The notes below the pieces were generated by a model, which ran no database searches, was not told where the DNA came from, and saw only the letters and a program-made list of their open reading frames with translations. Shown piece by piece: positions 52,926-61,021 of a DNA stretch of 64,000 bases. Within the stretch, counting starts at the first letter, position 1. Each line of letters starts with the position of its first letter. Origin of the DNA: Amycolatopsis sp. NBRC 101858 (GTDB lineage: Bacteria; Actinomycetota; Actinomycetes; Mycobacteriales; Pseudonocardiaceae); contig NZ_BSTD01000004.1 in assembly GCF_030269325.1 (NCBI RefSeq), forward strand, positions 732,925 to 796,924, in the 5' to 3' direction. A program made the translations under genes and the position numbers.

Positions 52926-54290
52926 TCAGCCGGCCGTGCAGGACGAGGTGATGCCGTCGGCGCTGCCGGTGCCCTGGAAGCCGAACTGCGTCGACTGCCC
53001 GGCGGCGACGTTGCCGTTGTAGCCGACGTTCGTCCACTTGACGCTGCCGGTGGTGCCGCTCTGGCCGGCGTTCCAGCCGCTGGTCACCGTGGCGCCGGAC
53101 GGCAGGTTCGTCGTCACCGACCAGCCGGAAAGGGCGGTGGAGCCGGCCGTGACCCGCACGGTGGCCACGAAACCGCCGTTCCACGAGTCGAGGGAGACCG
53201 AGCTGGTGCAGCCCGAGTTCGACGGCGTGGTCGGGGTCGTGGGTGTGGTGGGCGTCGTCGGGGTGGTCGGCGTCGTGGTCGTGCCGCCGGCGTTCAGGGC
53301 GTCGAGGACGCTCGTGTAAGCCGCCTTCTTGTTCCCGTTGCCGTCGAACAGGAGCGGGTTTTCGCCGGTGCGCCACGAATCGCTGTCGCGGATGCCCCAG
53401 ACCGTGAGGCCGGCGCAGCGGGCGACGGCCAGGCAGGCGCGGGTGACCGTGCCGTAGACGTTCGCCTGGTTGGAGCCGGAGATGTCCAGCTCGGTGATCT
53501 GGACCTCGACGCCGAGGTCGGCGAACCGCTGGAGGTTGGCCTGGTAGTCGCTCGGCGCCGAGTTGCTCAGGTGGGACTGGAAGCCGACGCAGTCGATCGG
53601 GACACCGCGGGACTTGAAGTCGCGCACCATGTTGTAGATGCCCGTGCTCTTCGCGTTGACGCCGTCGGTGTTGTAGTCGTTGTAGCAGAGTTTCGCGCCG
53701 GGGTCGGCGGCCCGCGCGGCGCGGAAGGCGGCCTCGATCCAGTCGTTGCCGGTGCGCTGGAGGTTGGAGTCCCGCCGGCCGCCGCTGCCGCCGTCCGCGA
53801 ACGCTTCGTTGACGACGTCCCAGGCGTAGATCTTGCCCTGGTAGTGGGTGGCGACCTGGGTGACGTGGTTGAGTGCGGCCTGACGCAGGGCGGAGCCGCT
53901 GAGCCCCTGCGCCCAGCCCGGCTGCTGCTGGTGCCACAGCAGCGCGTGCCCGCGCACCCGCTTGCCGTTGCTCACCGCCTGGTTGAGGATCCGGTCCCCG
54001 TTGGTGAAGCTGAACTGCCCCTGGTTCGGTTCGGTGGCGTCCCACTTCATCTCGTTTTCGGGGGTGACCATGCTGAATTCACGGTTGAGGATGCCGACAT
54101 ACGTCGTATCCCCGAGCTTCCCGGCCGAGACGGCGGTGCCGAAGTAGCGGCCCGTCTGGGCGGCCGACGCGCCGAGCGTGGTGGCCGCGCCGGCGGAGGT
54201 GGTGGCGAGCAGCAGCGAAGCCCCGATCGACGCCGCCAGCAGCGTCGAAGCGAGCGCCGCGCGAGATAGAGATCGCGAGGTCGGTTTCAT
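52926..54290 (-). CDS. Secreted GH10 xylanase with C-terminal CBM2 (2)
   Basis: 454 residues. The signal peptide ends near TSAGA (35). GH10 covers about 37-340, with acid/base Glu162 in WDVVNEAF and nucleophile Glu267 in VQITELDI. A linker of TTP repeats leads to a classical CBM2 (about 360-454; CTSSVSLDSWNGGFVATVRV, LSGWSVT, VTSGWNA, FGFQGTG). The paralog at 51200 has a clearly different C-terminal module, so the two enzymes may favour different substrates. It starts 20 bp after the GH12 stop and is probably cotranscribed with it under the CebR-like operator. Confidence 0.92.
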   Translation of the reverse strand: MKPTSRSLSRAALASTLLAASIGASLLLATTSAGAATTLGASAAQTGRYFGTAVSAGKLGDTTYVGILNREFSMVTPENEMKWDATEPNQGQFSFTNGDRILNQAVSNGKRVRGHALLWHQQQPGWAQGLSGSALRQAALNHVTQVATHYQGKIYAWDVVNEAFADGGSGGRRDSNLQRTGNDWIEAAFRAARAADPGAKLCYNDYNTDGVNAKSTGIYNMVRDFKSRGVPIDCVGFQSHLSNSAPSDYQANLQRFADLGVEVQITELDISGSNQANVYGTVTRACLAVARCAGLTVWGIRDSDSWRTGENPLLFDGNGNKKAAYTSVLDALNAGGTTTTPTTPTTPTTPTTPTTPSNSGCTSSVSLDSWNGGFVATVRVTAGSTALSGWSVTTNLPSGATVTSGWNAGQSGTTGSVKWTNVGYNGNVAAGQSTQFGFQGTGSADGITSSCTAG

Positions 54291-54310
54291 GGCAGGCCTT
54301 TCCGGGACGG

Positions 54311-55048
54311 TCAGCTGACGGTGGCCGAGAACGAGTTGACCGCGAGGCCGACGCCGCCGCTCCACGGCTCGAAGCCGGCCTGGATGCTGGTCAAGTACCA
54401 CGAGCGGTCCACGCGGGTGCGGGCGTCGACGTCGTTGACGAAGTCCAGGACGCTGAACGACCAGCTCGAGATCGTCGACTGGGCGACGTAGGAGACGACG
54501 TCGTTGCCGCCGTTGTTGCCCTGCCAGACTTCCCAGCTCCGCCCGCCGAGGGTCGTGGTGCCGACCCGGCCGCCGACCGGCTGCACCCCGCCGGTCCGGT
54601 TGAACCAGATCATCAGCTCCATCTGGTTGACCCCGGTGGTCTTGGCGGTCGGGTCCATCCAGATGTCGTAGGAGGCGTCGAAGGTGCCGCCGGCGTAGGT
54701 GTAGGAGATCGACGACGACACGCTGCCGATCCGGCTCAGCTGCCGGGGCAGGTTCGTGGCGGGGGAGCAGTTCCCGTAGTGGCACCCGGCGTAGACGGCC
54801 GGGTAGGACAGGGGCGCGCCGCCGCTGGTCGAACCCTGCTGGGTCTGGATGCGGAACCCGCTGCCGGTGACGCTGATGCACTGCGTCGCGCTGCTGCCCC
54901 AGCGGTTGTTCATGACCACGTACCGGCCGCCGATCGTGGTCGTCCCGTACTGGTCGCAGATGAGCGTGTCCGCGTGGGCGGCCGGTGCCGGGACCACGAG
55001 CCCCGCCAGGGCCAGTACCACTGCCGAAAGAGCGTGCTTCAGTTTCAC
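54311..55048 (-). CDS. Secreted GH12 endoglucanase
   Basis: 245 residues. The signal peptide ends at PAAHA (26). The mature part is one GH12 jelly roll (CDQYGTTTIGGRYVVMNNRW, FDASYDIWMDP) with nucleophile Glu144 in NQMELMIWFN and acid/base Glu227 in AGFEPW. There is no binding module, so it acts on accessible glucan, beta-1,4-glucan or xyloglucan. First gene of an operon with a GH10 xylanase; its promoter faces the GH9 gene and contains a CebR-like operator 35 bp upstream of the start. Confidence 0.92.
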   Translation of the reverse strand: MKLKHALSAVVLALAGLVVPAPAAHADTLICDQYGTTTIGGRYVVMNNRWGSSATQCISVTGSGFRIQTQQGSTSGGAPLSYPAVYAGCHYGNCSPATNLPRQLSRIGSVSSSISYTYAGGTFDASYDIWMDPTAKTTGVNQMELMIWFNRTGGVQPVGGRVGTTTLGGRSWEVWQGNNGGNDVVSYVAQSTISSWSFSVLDFVNDVDARTRVDRSWYLTSIQAGFEPWSGGVGLAVNSFSATVS

Positions 55049-55082
55049 GTGCCGCCTCCACCTCGTCGTGTGCGGAACCTGC

Positions 55083-55096
55083 TGGGAGCGCTCTCA
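55083..55096. promoter_or_regulatory. CebR-like operator, site 1
   Basis: TGGGAGCGCTCTCA differs by one base from TGGGAGCGCTCCCA, the known operator of the cellobiose repressor CebR of Streptomyces. It lies 35 bp upstream of the GH12 gene. Confidence 0.8.
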
Positions 55097-55176
55097 GTCC
55101 CGGGTCGTTCCGATGAAAGCACAAGGGAGCCGGGGAGCAAAGCCCCCGGCCGTGATCAATTTTCCGGGTACCCTTC

Positions 55177-55187
55177 GAAAGTTTCGC
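55177..55187. promoter_or_regulatory. CGAAAGTTTCG palindrome
   Basis: A perfect 11-bp palindrome of the CGAAA-N-TTTCG type known from xylanase promoters of Streptomyces, between the two CebR-like sites. Confidence 0.55.
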
Positions 55188-55227
55188 CGGTGATTGCCAA
55201 GGGAGCGCGGGAGCGGTTACCGTCACC

Positions 55228-55241
55228 TGGGAGCGCTCTCA
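55228..55241. promoter_or_regulatory. CebR-like operator, site 2
   Basis: The same 14 bases TGGGAGCGCTCTCA, 46 bp upstream of the GH9 gene. The flanks also agree (C before, GTCC after). Confidence 0.8.
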
Positions 55242-55286
55242 GTCCGGATCACCATCGGCACGCCGACGAAGACGAGGAGATGGCGA

Positions 55287-58163
55287 ATGCGGGCAAGGAA
55301 GCTGCGGGCCGGTCCGGCCCTGCTGGTCGCGGTGGCGCTCGGGCTGGCCGGGGCCGCCGCGCCCGCGTCCGCCGCGGACTACGAGCGCCTGCTCAACGGC
55401 ACCTTCTCCGGCGGCACCCTCGACCCCTGGTGGGCCGGGTCGGGCACGACCGGCCACGTCACCGGCGGGGAGTTCTGCACCGACGTCCCCGGCGGCACGG
55501 CCAACGGGTACGACGCGCTGTCCGGCCAGAACGGGGTGCCGTTCGAGGCGGGGCAGCAGTACACGCTGACCTTCGACGCGCACGCGAGCACCGCTCAGCA
55601 GATCTCCGCCGTCGCGGGCGAAGCCGTGTCGCCCTACCGGCAGATCTCGCGCACCGACCTGACGGTGACGCCGTCCACACAGCACTTCACGGTCACCTTC
55701 ACGTCCACTTTGGACTTCCCGGCCGCCGGGAACGGTCAGCTGGCGTTCTGGTTCGGCGGGCAGTCCGCCGCCAACACCGTCTGCTTGGACAACATCTCCC
55801 TCGTCGGCGGGGTCGTCCCGCCCGGCGGCCTGCCACCGACGAGCGGCATCCGGGTGAACCAGGAAAGTTACACCCCGGGGCTGCCCAAGCGGGCCACGCT
55901 GATCAGCGATTCGGCCGCCGCGCAGACCTGGACGCTGAAGAACTCCGCGGGGACCGCCGTGGCCACCGGCCGGACGACGCCGCGGGGCGCGGACGCGGCT
56001 TCCGGCGAGAACGTGCACGAGATCGACTTCTCCGCCTACGACACCGCGGGGACCGGGTACACGCTGAGCGTCGGCTCCGAGACCAGCTTCCCGTTCGACA
56101 TCTCCGCCGCCGGGCCGCAGAAGCTGCGGTACGACTCGCTGGCGTTCTTCTACCACCAGCGCAGCGGCATCGCGATCGACGCCGCCTACGTCGGCAGTGC
56201 CTACGCGCGGCCCGCCGGGCACGTGAACGTGGCCCCGAACCAGGGCGACGACGCCGTTCCCTGCCGAGCCGACCTGAACTGCGGCTACACCCTCGACGTG
56301 CGCGGCGGCTGGTACGACGCGGGCGACCACGGCAAGTACGTCGTCAACGGCGGCATCGCGGCGTGGGAGCTGCTCGACGAGTACGAGCGCGCGCTGCGCC
56401 TGGGCGACGCGAGCGCGCTGGGCGACGGCAAGCTGGCCATCCCGGAGCGGGCCAACGGCGTGCCCGACATCCTCGACGAAGCCCGCTGGGAGGTCGACTT
56501 CCTCCTCTCCATGCAGGTGCCGGACGGCAAGCCGGACGCGGGCCTGGTGCACCACAAGATCCACGACGCGCAGTGGACGTCGCTGCCCACCCGGCCCGAC
56601 CAGGACAGCCAGCCGCGCCGGCTGTCGCCGCCGAGCACCGCGGCGACGCTGAACACGGCGGCAGTCGCGGCGCAGGCGTCCCGGCTGTGGCGGGCCATCG
56701 ATCCGGCGTACTCGGCGAAGCTGCTGGCCGCAGCCGAAAAGGCGTACGCCGCGGCCAAGGCGAACCCGGGCCGGCTCGCCGATCCGGACGACGGCACCGG
56801 CGGCGGGACCTACAGCGACAGCACCGTCACCGACGAGTTCTACTGGGCGGCCGCGGAGCTGTTCACGACCACGGGCAAGAGCGCCTACCGCACCGACGTC
56901 ACCGGCTCTGCGCTCTACCGCGGGAAGAGCTTCACCACCCACGGCTTCGACTGGGCCTCGACGGGCGCGCTCGGGGACATCACGCTCGCGGTGGTCCCCA
57001 CCGACCTGCCGGCGGCGGACGTCACCGCGATCCGGTCGGCGATCACCACGACCGCCGACAGCCACCTGGCGCAGATGGCGGCCATGGGCTACCCGGCGCC
57101 CTACCGCACGGCCGACGGCTCGTACGAATGGGGATCCAACGGCCTGGTGGCGAACAACGGCGTGGTGCTCGCCCTGGCCTACGACTTCACCAAGCAGGAC
57201 AAGTACCGCGACGGCGCGTTCGCCGCGCTGGACTACCTGCTGGGCCGCAACCCGGCGAACTACTCCTACGTCGCCGGCCACGGCGACCAGCCGGTGCGCA
57301 ACGTGCACCACCGGTTCTGGGCGCACCAGCTGGACGCGTCCCTGCCGACCGCGCCGCCCGGTGCGTTGTCGGGCGGGCCCAACAGCGGCCTGCAGGACCC
57401 GACCGCGGCCCGGCTGCTCGCCGGCTGCGCCCCGCAGCGCTGCTTCGTCGACGACATCCAGGCGTACTCGGTGAACGAGGTCGCGATCAACTGGAACTCG
57501 GCGCTGGCCTGGCTGGCGAACTGGACCGCGGAGAAGTCGTCGTCCACTGTGGACACGACGGCGCCGGGCGCGCCGGGCACCCCGGCCGTGTCCGCGGTGT
57601 CCAGCGGCGGCGCGACCCTGACCTGGACGGCGGCCGCGGATCCGGAGAGCGGGGTGAAGAACTACGACGTGGTCCGCGTGACCGGCTCGGCCCGCACGGT
57701 CCTCACCACCGTCACCGGCACGACCGCCACCCTGACGGGACTCTCGCCGTCGACCGCGTACTCGGTGGTCGTGGTGGCCCGCAACGGCGCGGGCCTGACG
57801 AGCCGGGATTCGGCCGCGGCGCAGTTCACCACCCGGCCGGCCACTCCGGCGGGCGGCTGTGCGGTGACGTACGCGGCGAACACGTGGAACGGCGGCTTCA
57901 CGGCCGCCGTCACGGTGAAGAACACCGGCACGACGGCGTGGACCGGGTGGAAACTCGGGTTTTCGTTCCCCAGCAACCAGAAGGTGACGCAGGGCTGGTC
58001 GGCGACGTGGGTGCAGTCCGGCGCGGACGTGACCGCCACGGCGCTGTCCTGGAACGCTTCGGTGGCCCCGGGACAGTCCGTCGCGATCGGCTTCAACGGC
58101 AGCTACCCGGCAGCCAACGACAACCCGGCGTTGTTCACGGTCGACGGGAAGGCCTGCGGCTGA
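55287..58163 (+). CDS. Modular GH9 cellulase (CBM4-Ig-GH9-Fn3-CBM2)
   Basis: 958 residues. Signal peptide (to about 30, APASAA). Residues 31-175 form a CBM4/9-type module (LLNGTFSGGTLDPWWA, YTLTFDAHA), 186-272 the CelD_N Ig-like domain, about 280-755 the GH9 (alpha/alpha)6 barrel with catalytic Asp344/Asp347 in GGWYDAGDHGKYVV and acid Glu731 in YSVNEVAINWNSALAW. A fibronectin III domain (about 765-850) and a CBM2 (about 855-958) follow. This order matches exo/endo-type actinobacterial cellulases of the CelE4/CbhB-like theme with N-terminal CBM4. The start is the ATG at 55287 with GAGGAG upstream. It is controlled from the divergent region with two CebR-like sites. Confidence 0.93.
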   Translation: MRARKLRAGPALLVAVALGLAGAAAPASAADYERLLNGTFSGGTLDPWWAGSGTTGHVTGGEFCTDVPGGTANGYDALSGQNGVPFEAGQQYTLTFDAHASTAQQISAVAGEAVSPYRQISRTDLTVTPSTQHFTVTFTSTLDFPAAGNGQLAFWFGGQSAANTVCLDNISLVGGVVPPGGLPPTSGIRVNQESYTPGLPKRATLISDSAAAQTWTLKNSAGTAVATGRTTPRGADAASGENVHEIDFSAYDTAGTGYTLSVGSETSFPFDISAAGPQKLRYDSLAFFYHQRSGIAIDAAYVGSAYARPAGHVNVAPNQGDDAVPCRADLNCGYTLDVRGGWYDAGDHGKYVVNGGIAAWELLDEYERALRLGDASALGDGKLAIPERANGVPDILDEARWEVDFLLSMQVPDGKPDAGLVHHKIHDAQWTSLPTRPDQDSQPRRLSPPSTAATLNTAAVAAQASRLWRAIDPAYSAKLLAAAEKAYAAAKANPGRLADPDDGTGGGTYSDSTVTDEFYWAAAELFTTTGKSAYRTDVTGSALYRGKSFTTHGFDWASTGALGDITLAVVPTDLPAADVTAIRSAITTTADSHLAQMAAMGYPAPYRTADGSYEWGSNGLVANNGVVLALAYDFTKQDKYRDGAFAALDYLLGRNPANYSYVAGHGDQPVRNVHHRFWAHQLDASLPTAPPGALSGGPNSGLQDPTAARLLAGCAPQRCFVDDIQAYSVNEVAINWNSALAWLANWTAEKSSSTVDTTAPGAPGTPAVSAVSSGGATLTWTAAADPESGVKNYDVVRVTGSARTVLTTVTGTTATLTGLSPSTAYSVVVVARNGAGLTSRDSAAAQFTTRPATPAGGCAVTYAANTWNGGFTAAVTVKNTGTTAWTGWKLGFSFPSNQKVTQGWSATWVQSGADVTATALSWNASVAPGQSVAIGFNGSYPAANDNPALFTVDGKACG

Positions 58164-58261
58164 CCACGCCGTTCACCGATCCGAGGGCAGGACGTGCAGC
58201 AGGATGCACCCGAACGAGCATCAGAAGGAGGGGGGACCGTCCGCCGACGAAGGGACAGCCA

Positions 58262-60163
58262 GTGCGGAGACGACGACATCTTCTGGTCTTGCTCGGAAGC
58301 CTCCTGACCGCGACCGTGCTCATGCCCGCCACCGCGTCCGCGAACGGGCCGGCGCGGGTACCGGTCGGCGGTTCGGAGGGCACCAATTCTTCGCGCGTGA
58401 TCCGCGAGGGCACCCGCACCGGACCTGCCGATCCGGCCGCGCAGGTCACCGCGCAGGTGTTCCTGGCCGGGGACTCCCGGCGGCTGGCCGGCTACGCCCG
58501 CGCCGTGTCGGACCCGCGAGATCTCCGCTACGGCCACTTCCTGACGCCCGGGCAGGTCCGCGCCCGCTTCGGGCCGGCGCAGCAGCGGATCGACGCCGTC
58601 AGCGGCTGGCTGCGCGGCACCGGCCTGTCGATCGTCGGCGCCGGCCCGCGTGCCGTCGTCGCCCGCGGCACGGTCGCCCAGGCGGCGGAGGCGTTCGGCA
58701 CCCGCTTCGAGAACTACACCTACCAGGAGATCCCGTTCCGGGCGGCGCTGGACCCGACCGTGCCCGCCGAGTTCGGGCCCGACATCCTGACCGTCACCGG
58801 GCTCACCGTCGCGACCGGCACCTGGCAACCGCCCGGGCCGGCCCCGACCACGTCCCGCACCGCCGCGCGGGCCGGCACACCCGCCGGCCCCTGCCCGGAC
58901 CACTACGGCGACACGCCGGCCGCCGACCTGCCTTCCGCCTACGGCCATCCCGTGCAGTGGGCGCCGTGTGGCTACACGCCACGGCAGGTGCGCGACGCGT
59001 ACGGGATCACCGGAACCGGCCTCACGGGGAAGGGGGTGACCGTCGGGATCATCAGCATCGGCAACGAGGTCAACGCCCTGCCCGACGCCAACCGGTTCGC
59101 GGCCGAGCACGGTGAGCCCGTGTTCGCCCCGGGCCGGTTCACCGCCTACGTTCCGGCCGACGCCGCCCCCGAGGAAGGCAGCGGCGAGTTCGCGATGGAC
59201 GTCCAGGCCGCGCACGCGATCGCGCCGCAGGCGAACATCGCCTTCGTGGTGGGTTCGCGTGCTCCCTACGGTGACGCCGTCCTGGACTCGGTCGCGCAGA
59301 TCGTCGACCGGCACCTGGCCGACGTCGTGTCGGGGTCGATCATCGTCGGTTTCACCCCGGGCTACGCGCCGGACGCCCTCGTCGCGTACGAACGCGCGTT
59401 CCAGGAAGGCGCGGTCGAGGGCATCACGTTCACCTTCGCCAGCGGCGACTCCGGTGGCGGCGACCTCGGAGACGGCGTCCGCACCGTCGAGTACCCGGCG
59501 TCGAGCCCGTGGGTGACCGCGGTGGGCGGCACCACGCTGGCGATCGGGCCCGGGAACTCCCACCGGTGGGAGATCGGCTGGGCGACCGACGAAACCTCGC
59601 TGTCCGCGGACGGGACGTCGTGGGATCCGGCACCGCCCGGTTATCAGGGAAAGGCTTCCGGCGGCGGCACCAGCACCGTGTTCCCGCAGCCGTTCTACCA
59701 GCGTGGCGTGGTCCCCACGGCGTTCGCGGGTGCTCCGCCGATGCGGACGGTCCCGGACGTCGCCGCCTTGGCGGATCCCGATCTGTGCCTGCTCGTCGGC
59801 GAAACCGACTACAACCTCGACGGCAGCCTGAGCTACAAGGTGGGCAACGGAGGCGGCACGAGCCTGTCTTCGCCGGCGTTCGCCGGAGTCGAGGCGCTCC
59901 TGGTGCAGGAGCACGGTCCCCTCGGTCTCGCGAACCCGGCGTTGTACGCCCGGCCCCGCTCGGCGTACCACGCGATCGCCGACAACCCCGCCGGGACACC
60001 GGACACGGTGGCGTTCGCGGTCGTGAGCCACGGGTTCGTCGACCTGATCACGCCGGGGCAGTACGCGGACGCGAGCCTGACCTACGCCCCCGGCTACGAC
60101 ACGGTCACCGGTCTCGGCTCACCGACCCGGCAGCTGATCGAGTCCTTCCGCCGGCAGCCGTAG
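58262..60163 (+). CDS. Secreted S53 (sedolisin/kumamolisin) peptidase
   Basis: 633 residues. Signal peptide (RRRRHLLVLLGSLLTATVL, cut near ATASA). A pro-kumamolisin domain (about 45-190; LRYGHFLTPGQVRARFGP) keeps it inactive until export. The catalytic domain (about 225-633) has the triad Glu309 and Asp313 (GEFAMDVQAAH) and Ser534 (GGTSLSSPAF), with the oxyanion Asp in FASGDSG, plus a C-terminal calcium site (DLITPG...YDTVTGLGSP). The start is the GTG at 58262 behind AAGGGA. It ends 90 bp before the peptide operon. It could act on secreted peptides of that operon, but acidic saprophytic proteolysis is the default expectation. Confidence 0.9.
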   Translation: MRRRRHLLVLLGSLLTATVLMPATASANGPARVPVGGSEGTNSSRVIREGTRTGPADPAAQVTAQVFLAGDSRRLAGYARAVSDPRDLRYGHFLTPGQVRARFGPAQQRIDAVSGWLRGTGLSIVGAGPRAVVARGTVAQAAEAFGTRFENYTYQEIPFRAALDPTVPAEFGPDILTVTGLTVATGTWQPPGPAPTTSRTAARAGTPAGPCPDHYGDTPAADLPSAYGHPVQWAPCGYTPRQVRDAYGITGTGLTGKGVTVGIISIGNEVNALPDANRFAAEHGEPVFAPGRFTAYVPADAAPEEGSGEFAMDVQAAHAIAPQANIAFVVGSRAPYGDAVLDSVAQIVDRHLADVVSGSIIVGFTPGYAPDALVAYERAFQEGAVEGITFTFASGDSGGGDLGDGVRTVEYPASSPWVTAVGGTTLAIGPGNSHRWEIGWATDETSLSADGTSWDPAPPGYQGKASGGGTSTVFPQPFYQRGVVPTAFAGAPPMRTVPDVAALADPDLCLLVGETDYNLDGSLSYKVGNGGGTSLSSPAFAGVEALLVQEHGPLGLANPALYARPRSAYHAIADNPAGTPDTVAFAVVSHGFVDLITPGQYADASLTYAPGYDTVTGLGSPTRQLIESFRRQP

Positions 60164-60184
60164 GCCGGCGGCGGCGCTGTCCTC

Positions 60185-60203
60185 GATAGCGAACGGATAG
60201 CGA
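60185..60203 (+). promoter_or_regulatory. Direct repeats GATAGCGA with 11-bp period (SARP-like)
   Basis: GATAGCGA occurs at 60185-60192 and 60196-60203, exactly 11 bp apart. A -10-like CACGAT lies 8 bp further (60212). Heptamer repeats with an 11-bp period, the last ending 8 bp before the -10, are the known binding pattern of SARP activators of Streptomyces antibiotic clusters. The repeats lie 51 bp upstream of the small peptide gene. Confidence 0.6.
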
Positions 60204-60253
60204 GGCTGAGCCACGATCTCCCGGTCGATTCCCGCTAGTGAGAGGAAGTGATC

Positions 60254-60391
60254 ATGGCTCGCATGATCAACACCCTGGGTGACCGGTTGCTGGGGCTGTT
60301 CCTGCGCGAGGTCAAGGCCGGCGCCTGCGTCGCCGAGCACGGCCAGGTCTGCAAGACGTTCCACTACGACTGCTACGGCAGCTGCAAGTAA
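60254..60391 (+). CDS. Small Cys-rich peptide, probable precursor of an exported peptide
   Basis: 45 residues. It starts at the ATG at 60254 with GAGAGGAAG 5-8 nt upstream. The first 24 residues (MARMINTLGDRLLGLFLREV, then KAGA) form an amphipathic helix without acidic bias. Ala22-Gly23-Ala24 just before Cys25 fits the AXA rule of signal peptidases. The remaining 21 residues begin with Cys25 and hold Cys33, Cys40 and Cys44, with aromatic residues (TFHYDCYGSC), so two disulfides are possible. I know no named family for it. It is followed by a hairpin and then by genes for a MauE-like protein, a thioredoxin-like protein, an ABC exporter and a signal peptidase, the context of a ribosomal peptide natural product or bacteriocin. 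Confidence 0.75.
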   Translation: MARMINTLGDRLLGLFLREVKAGACVAEHGQVCKTFHYDCYGSCK

Positions 60392-60404
60392 CTGCGGCGC
60401 CCGT

Positions 60405-60439
60405 GCCTTTCCCGCCACGGCGACCGTGGCGGGAAAGGC
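60405..60439 (+). terminator. Perfect 16-bp hairpin between peptide and processing genes
   Basis: GCCTTTCCCGCCACGG (60405-60420) and CCGTGGCGGGAAAGGC (60424-60439) pair perfectly around the 3-nt loop CGA. It lies 13 bp after the peptide stop and 24 bp before the next start. As a partial terminator it would give many peptide transcripts per transcript of the machinery, as in lantibiotic operons. Confidence 0.8.
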
Positions 60440-60463
60440 GTTGCCCGGCAAAGGAGGTCACCG

Positions 60464-60997
60464 ATGATCGGCGCCCAGTTCGTGCTCGCCGCCCGGGTCC
60501 TGACCGGACTCGTGTTCGCGGTCGCGGCCGTCGGCAAGCTCGCCGGGCGGGTGCGGCTGGCGGAGTTCGCCGCGTCGCTCGAGCCGCTCGGCCGGTCGCC
60601 GGTGGGCTGGCTGCCGGTCGCCGCCGCGACCGCCGTCGCCGAGCTGGCCGTTGCCGGGCTCGTCGTCTTCCCCGCCACCGCCCGGCTCGGGCTCGGGCTG
60701 GCGACGGCGGTGCTGCTCGTGTTCTGCGCCGCGATCGCCCGGTCGGTACAGCTGGGCCGCCGCGTCACCTGCCGCTGCTTCGGCCGCGCCGGGGCGGTGC
60801 TCGGGCGGGCCCACCTCGTCCGCAACGCGCTGCTCGCCGCGTGGGCCGCCGCGGCCCTCGCCGTCCCGCCGGGACCGGCGCTCGGCCTCGACACCGGGGC
60901 GGCCGCCGCACTCGTCGGCGCGTGTGCCGCGGTCGTCGCGATCAGCTGGGACAGCCTGGCCGGCCTGGTCCGCACGACCGGCACCGCCGGCCGCTGA
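60464..60997 (+). CDS. MauE/DoxX-like membrane protein
   Basis: 177 residues with four predicted membrane helices (FVLAARVLTGLVFAVAAVGK, WLPVAAATAVAELAVAGLVV, LGLATAVLLVFCAAIARSV, and a C-terminal pair). The CRCFG motif (Cys103, Cys105) is typical of MauE proteins, which help form disulfides in the methylamine dehydrogenase small subunit; in actinobacteria most MauE homologues have no link to methylamine. Here it probably passes electrons between the quinone pool and the thioredoxin-like protein encoded 24 bp downstream. The start has a very strong AAAGGAGG site. Confidence 0.83.
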   Translation: MIGAQFVLAARVLTGLVFAVAAVGKLAGRVRLAEFAASLEPLGRSPVGWLPVAAATAVAELAVAGLVVFPATARLGLGLATAVLLVFCAAIARSVQLGRRVTCRCFGRAGAVLGRAHLVRNALLAAWAAAALAVPPGPALGLDTGAAAALVGACAAVVAISWDSLAGLVRTTGTAGR

Positions 60998-61021
60998 GCG
61001 AAACACAGAAAGAGGTTCGTC

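Noticed and set aside
52685..52951. Small plus-strand open frame of 88 codons between the GH10 genes
   Set aside because: No ribosome binding site, no recognisable protein, and it runs into the end of the GH10 gene on the other strand.
55861..55875. GGAAAGTTACA as a fifth TGAAASTTAC site
   Set aside because: It lacks the leading T and lies within the GH9 coding sequence.
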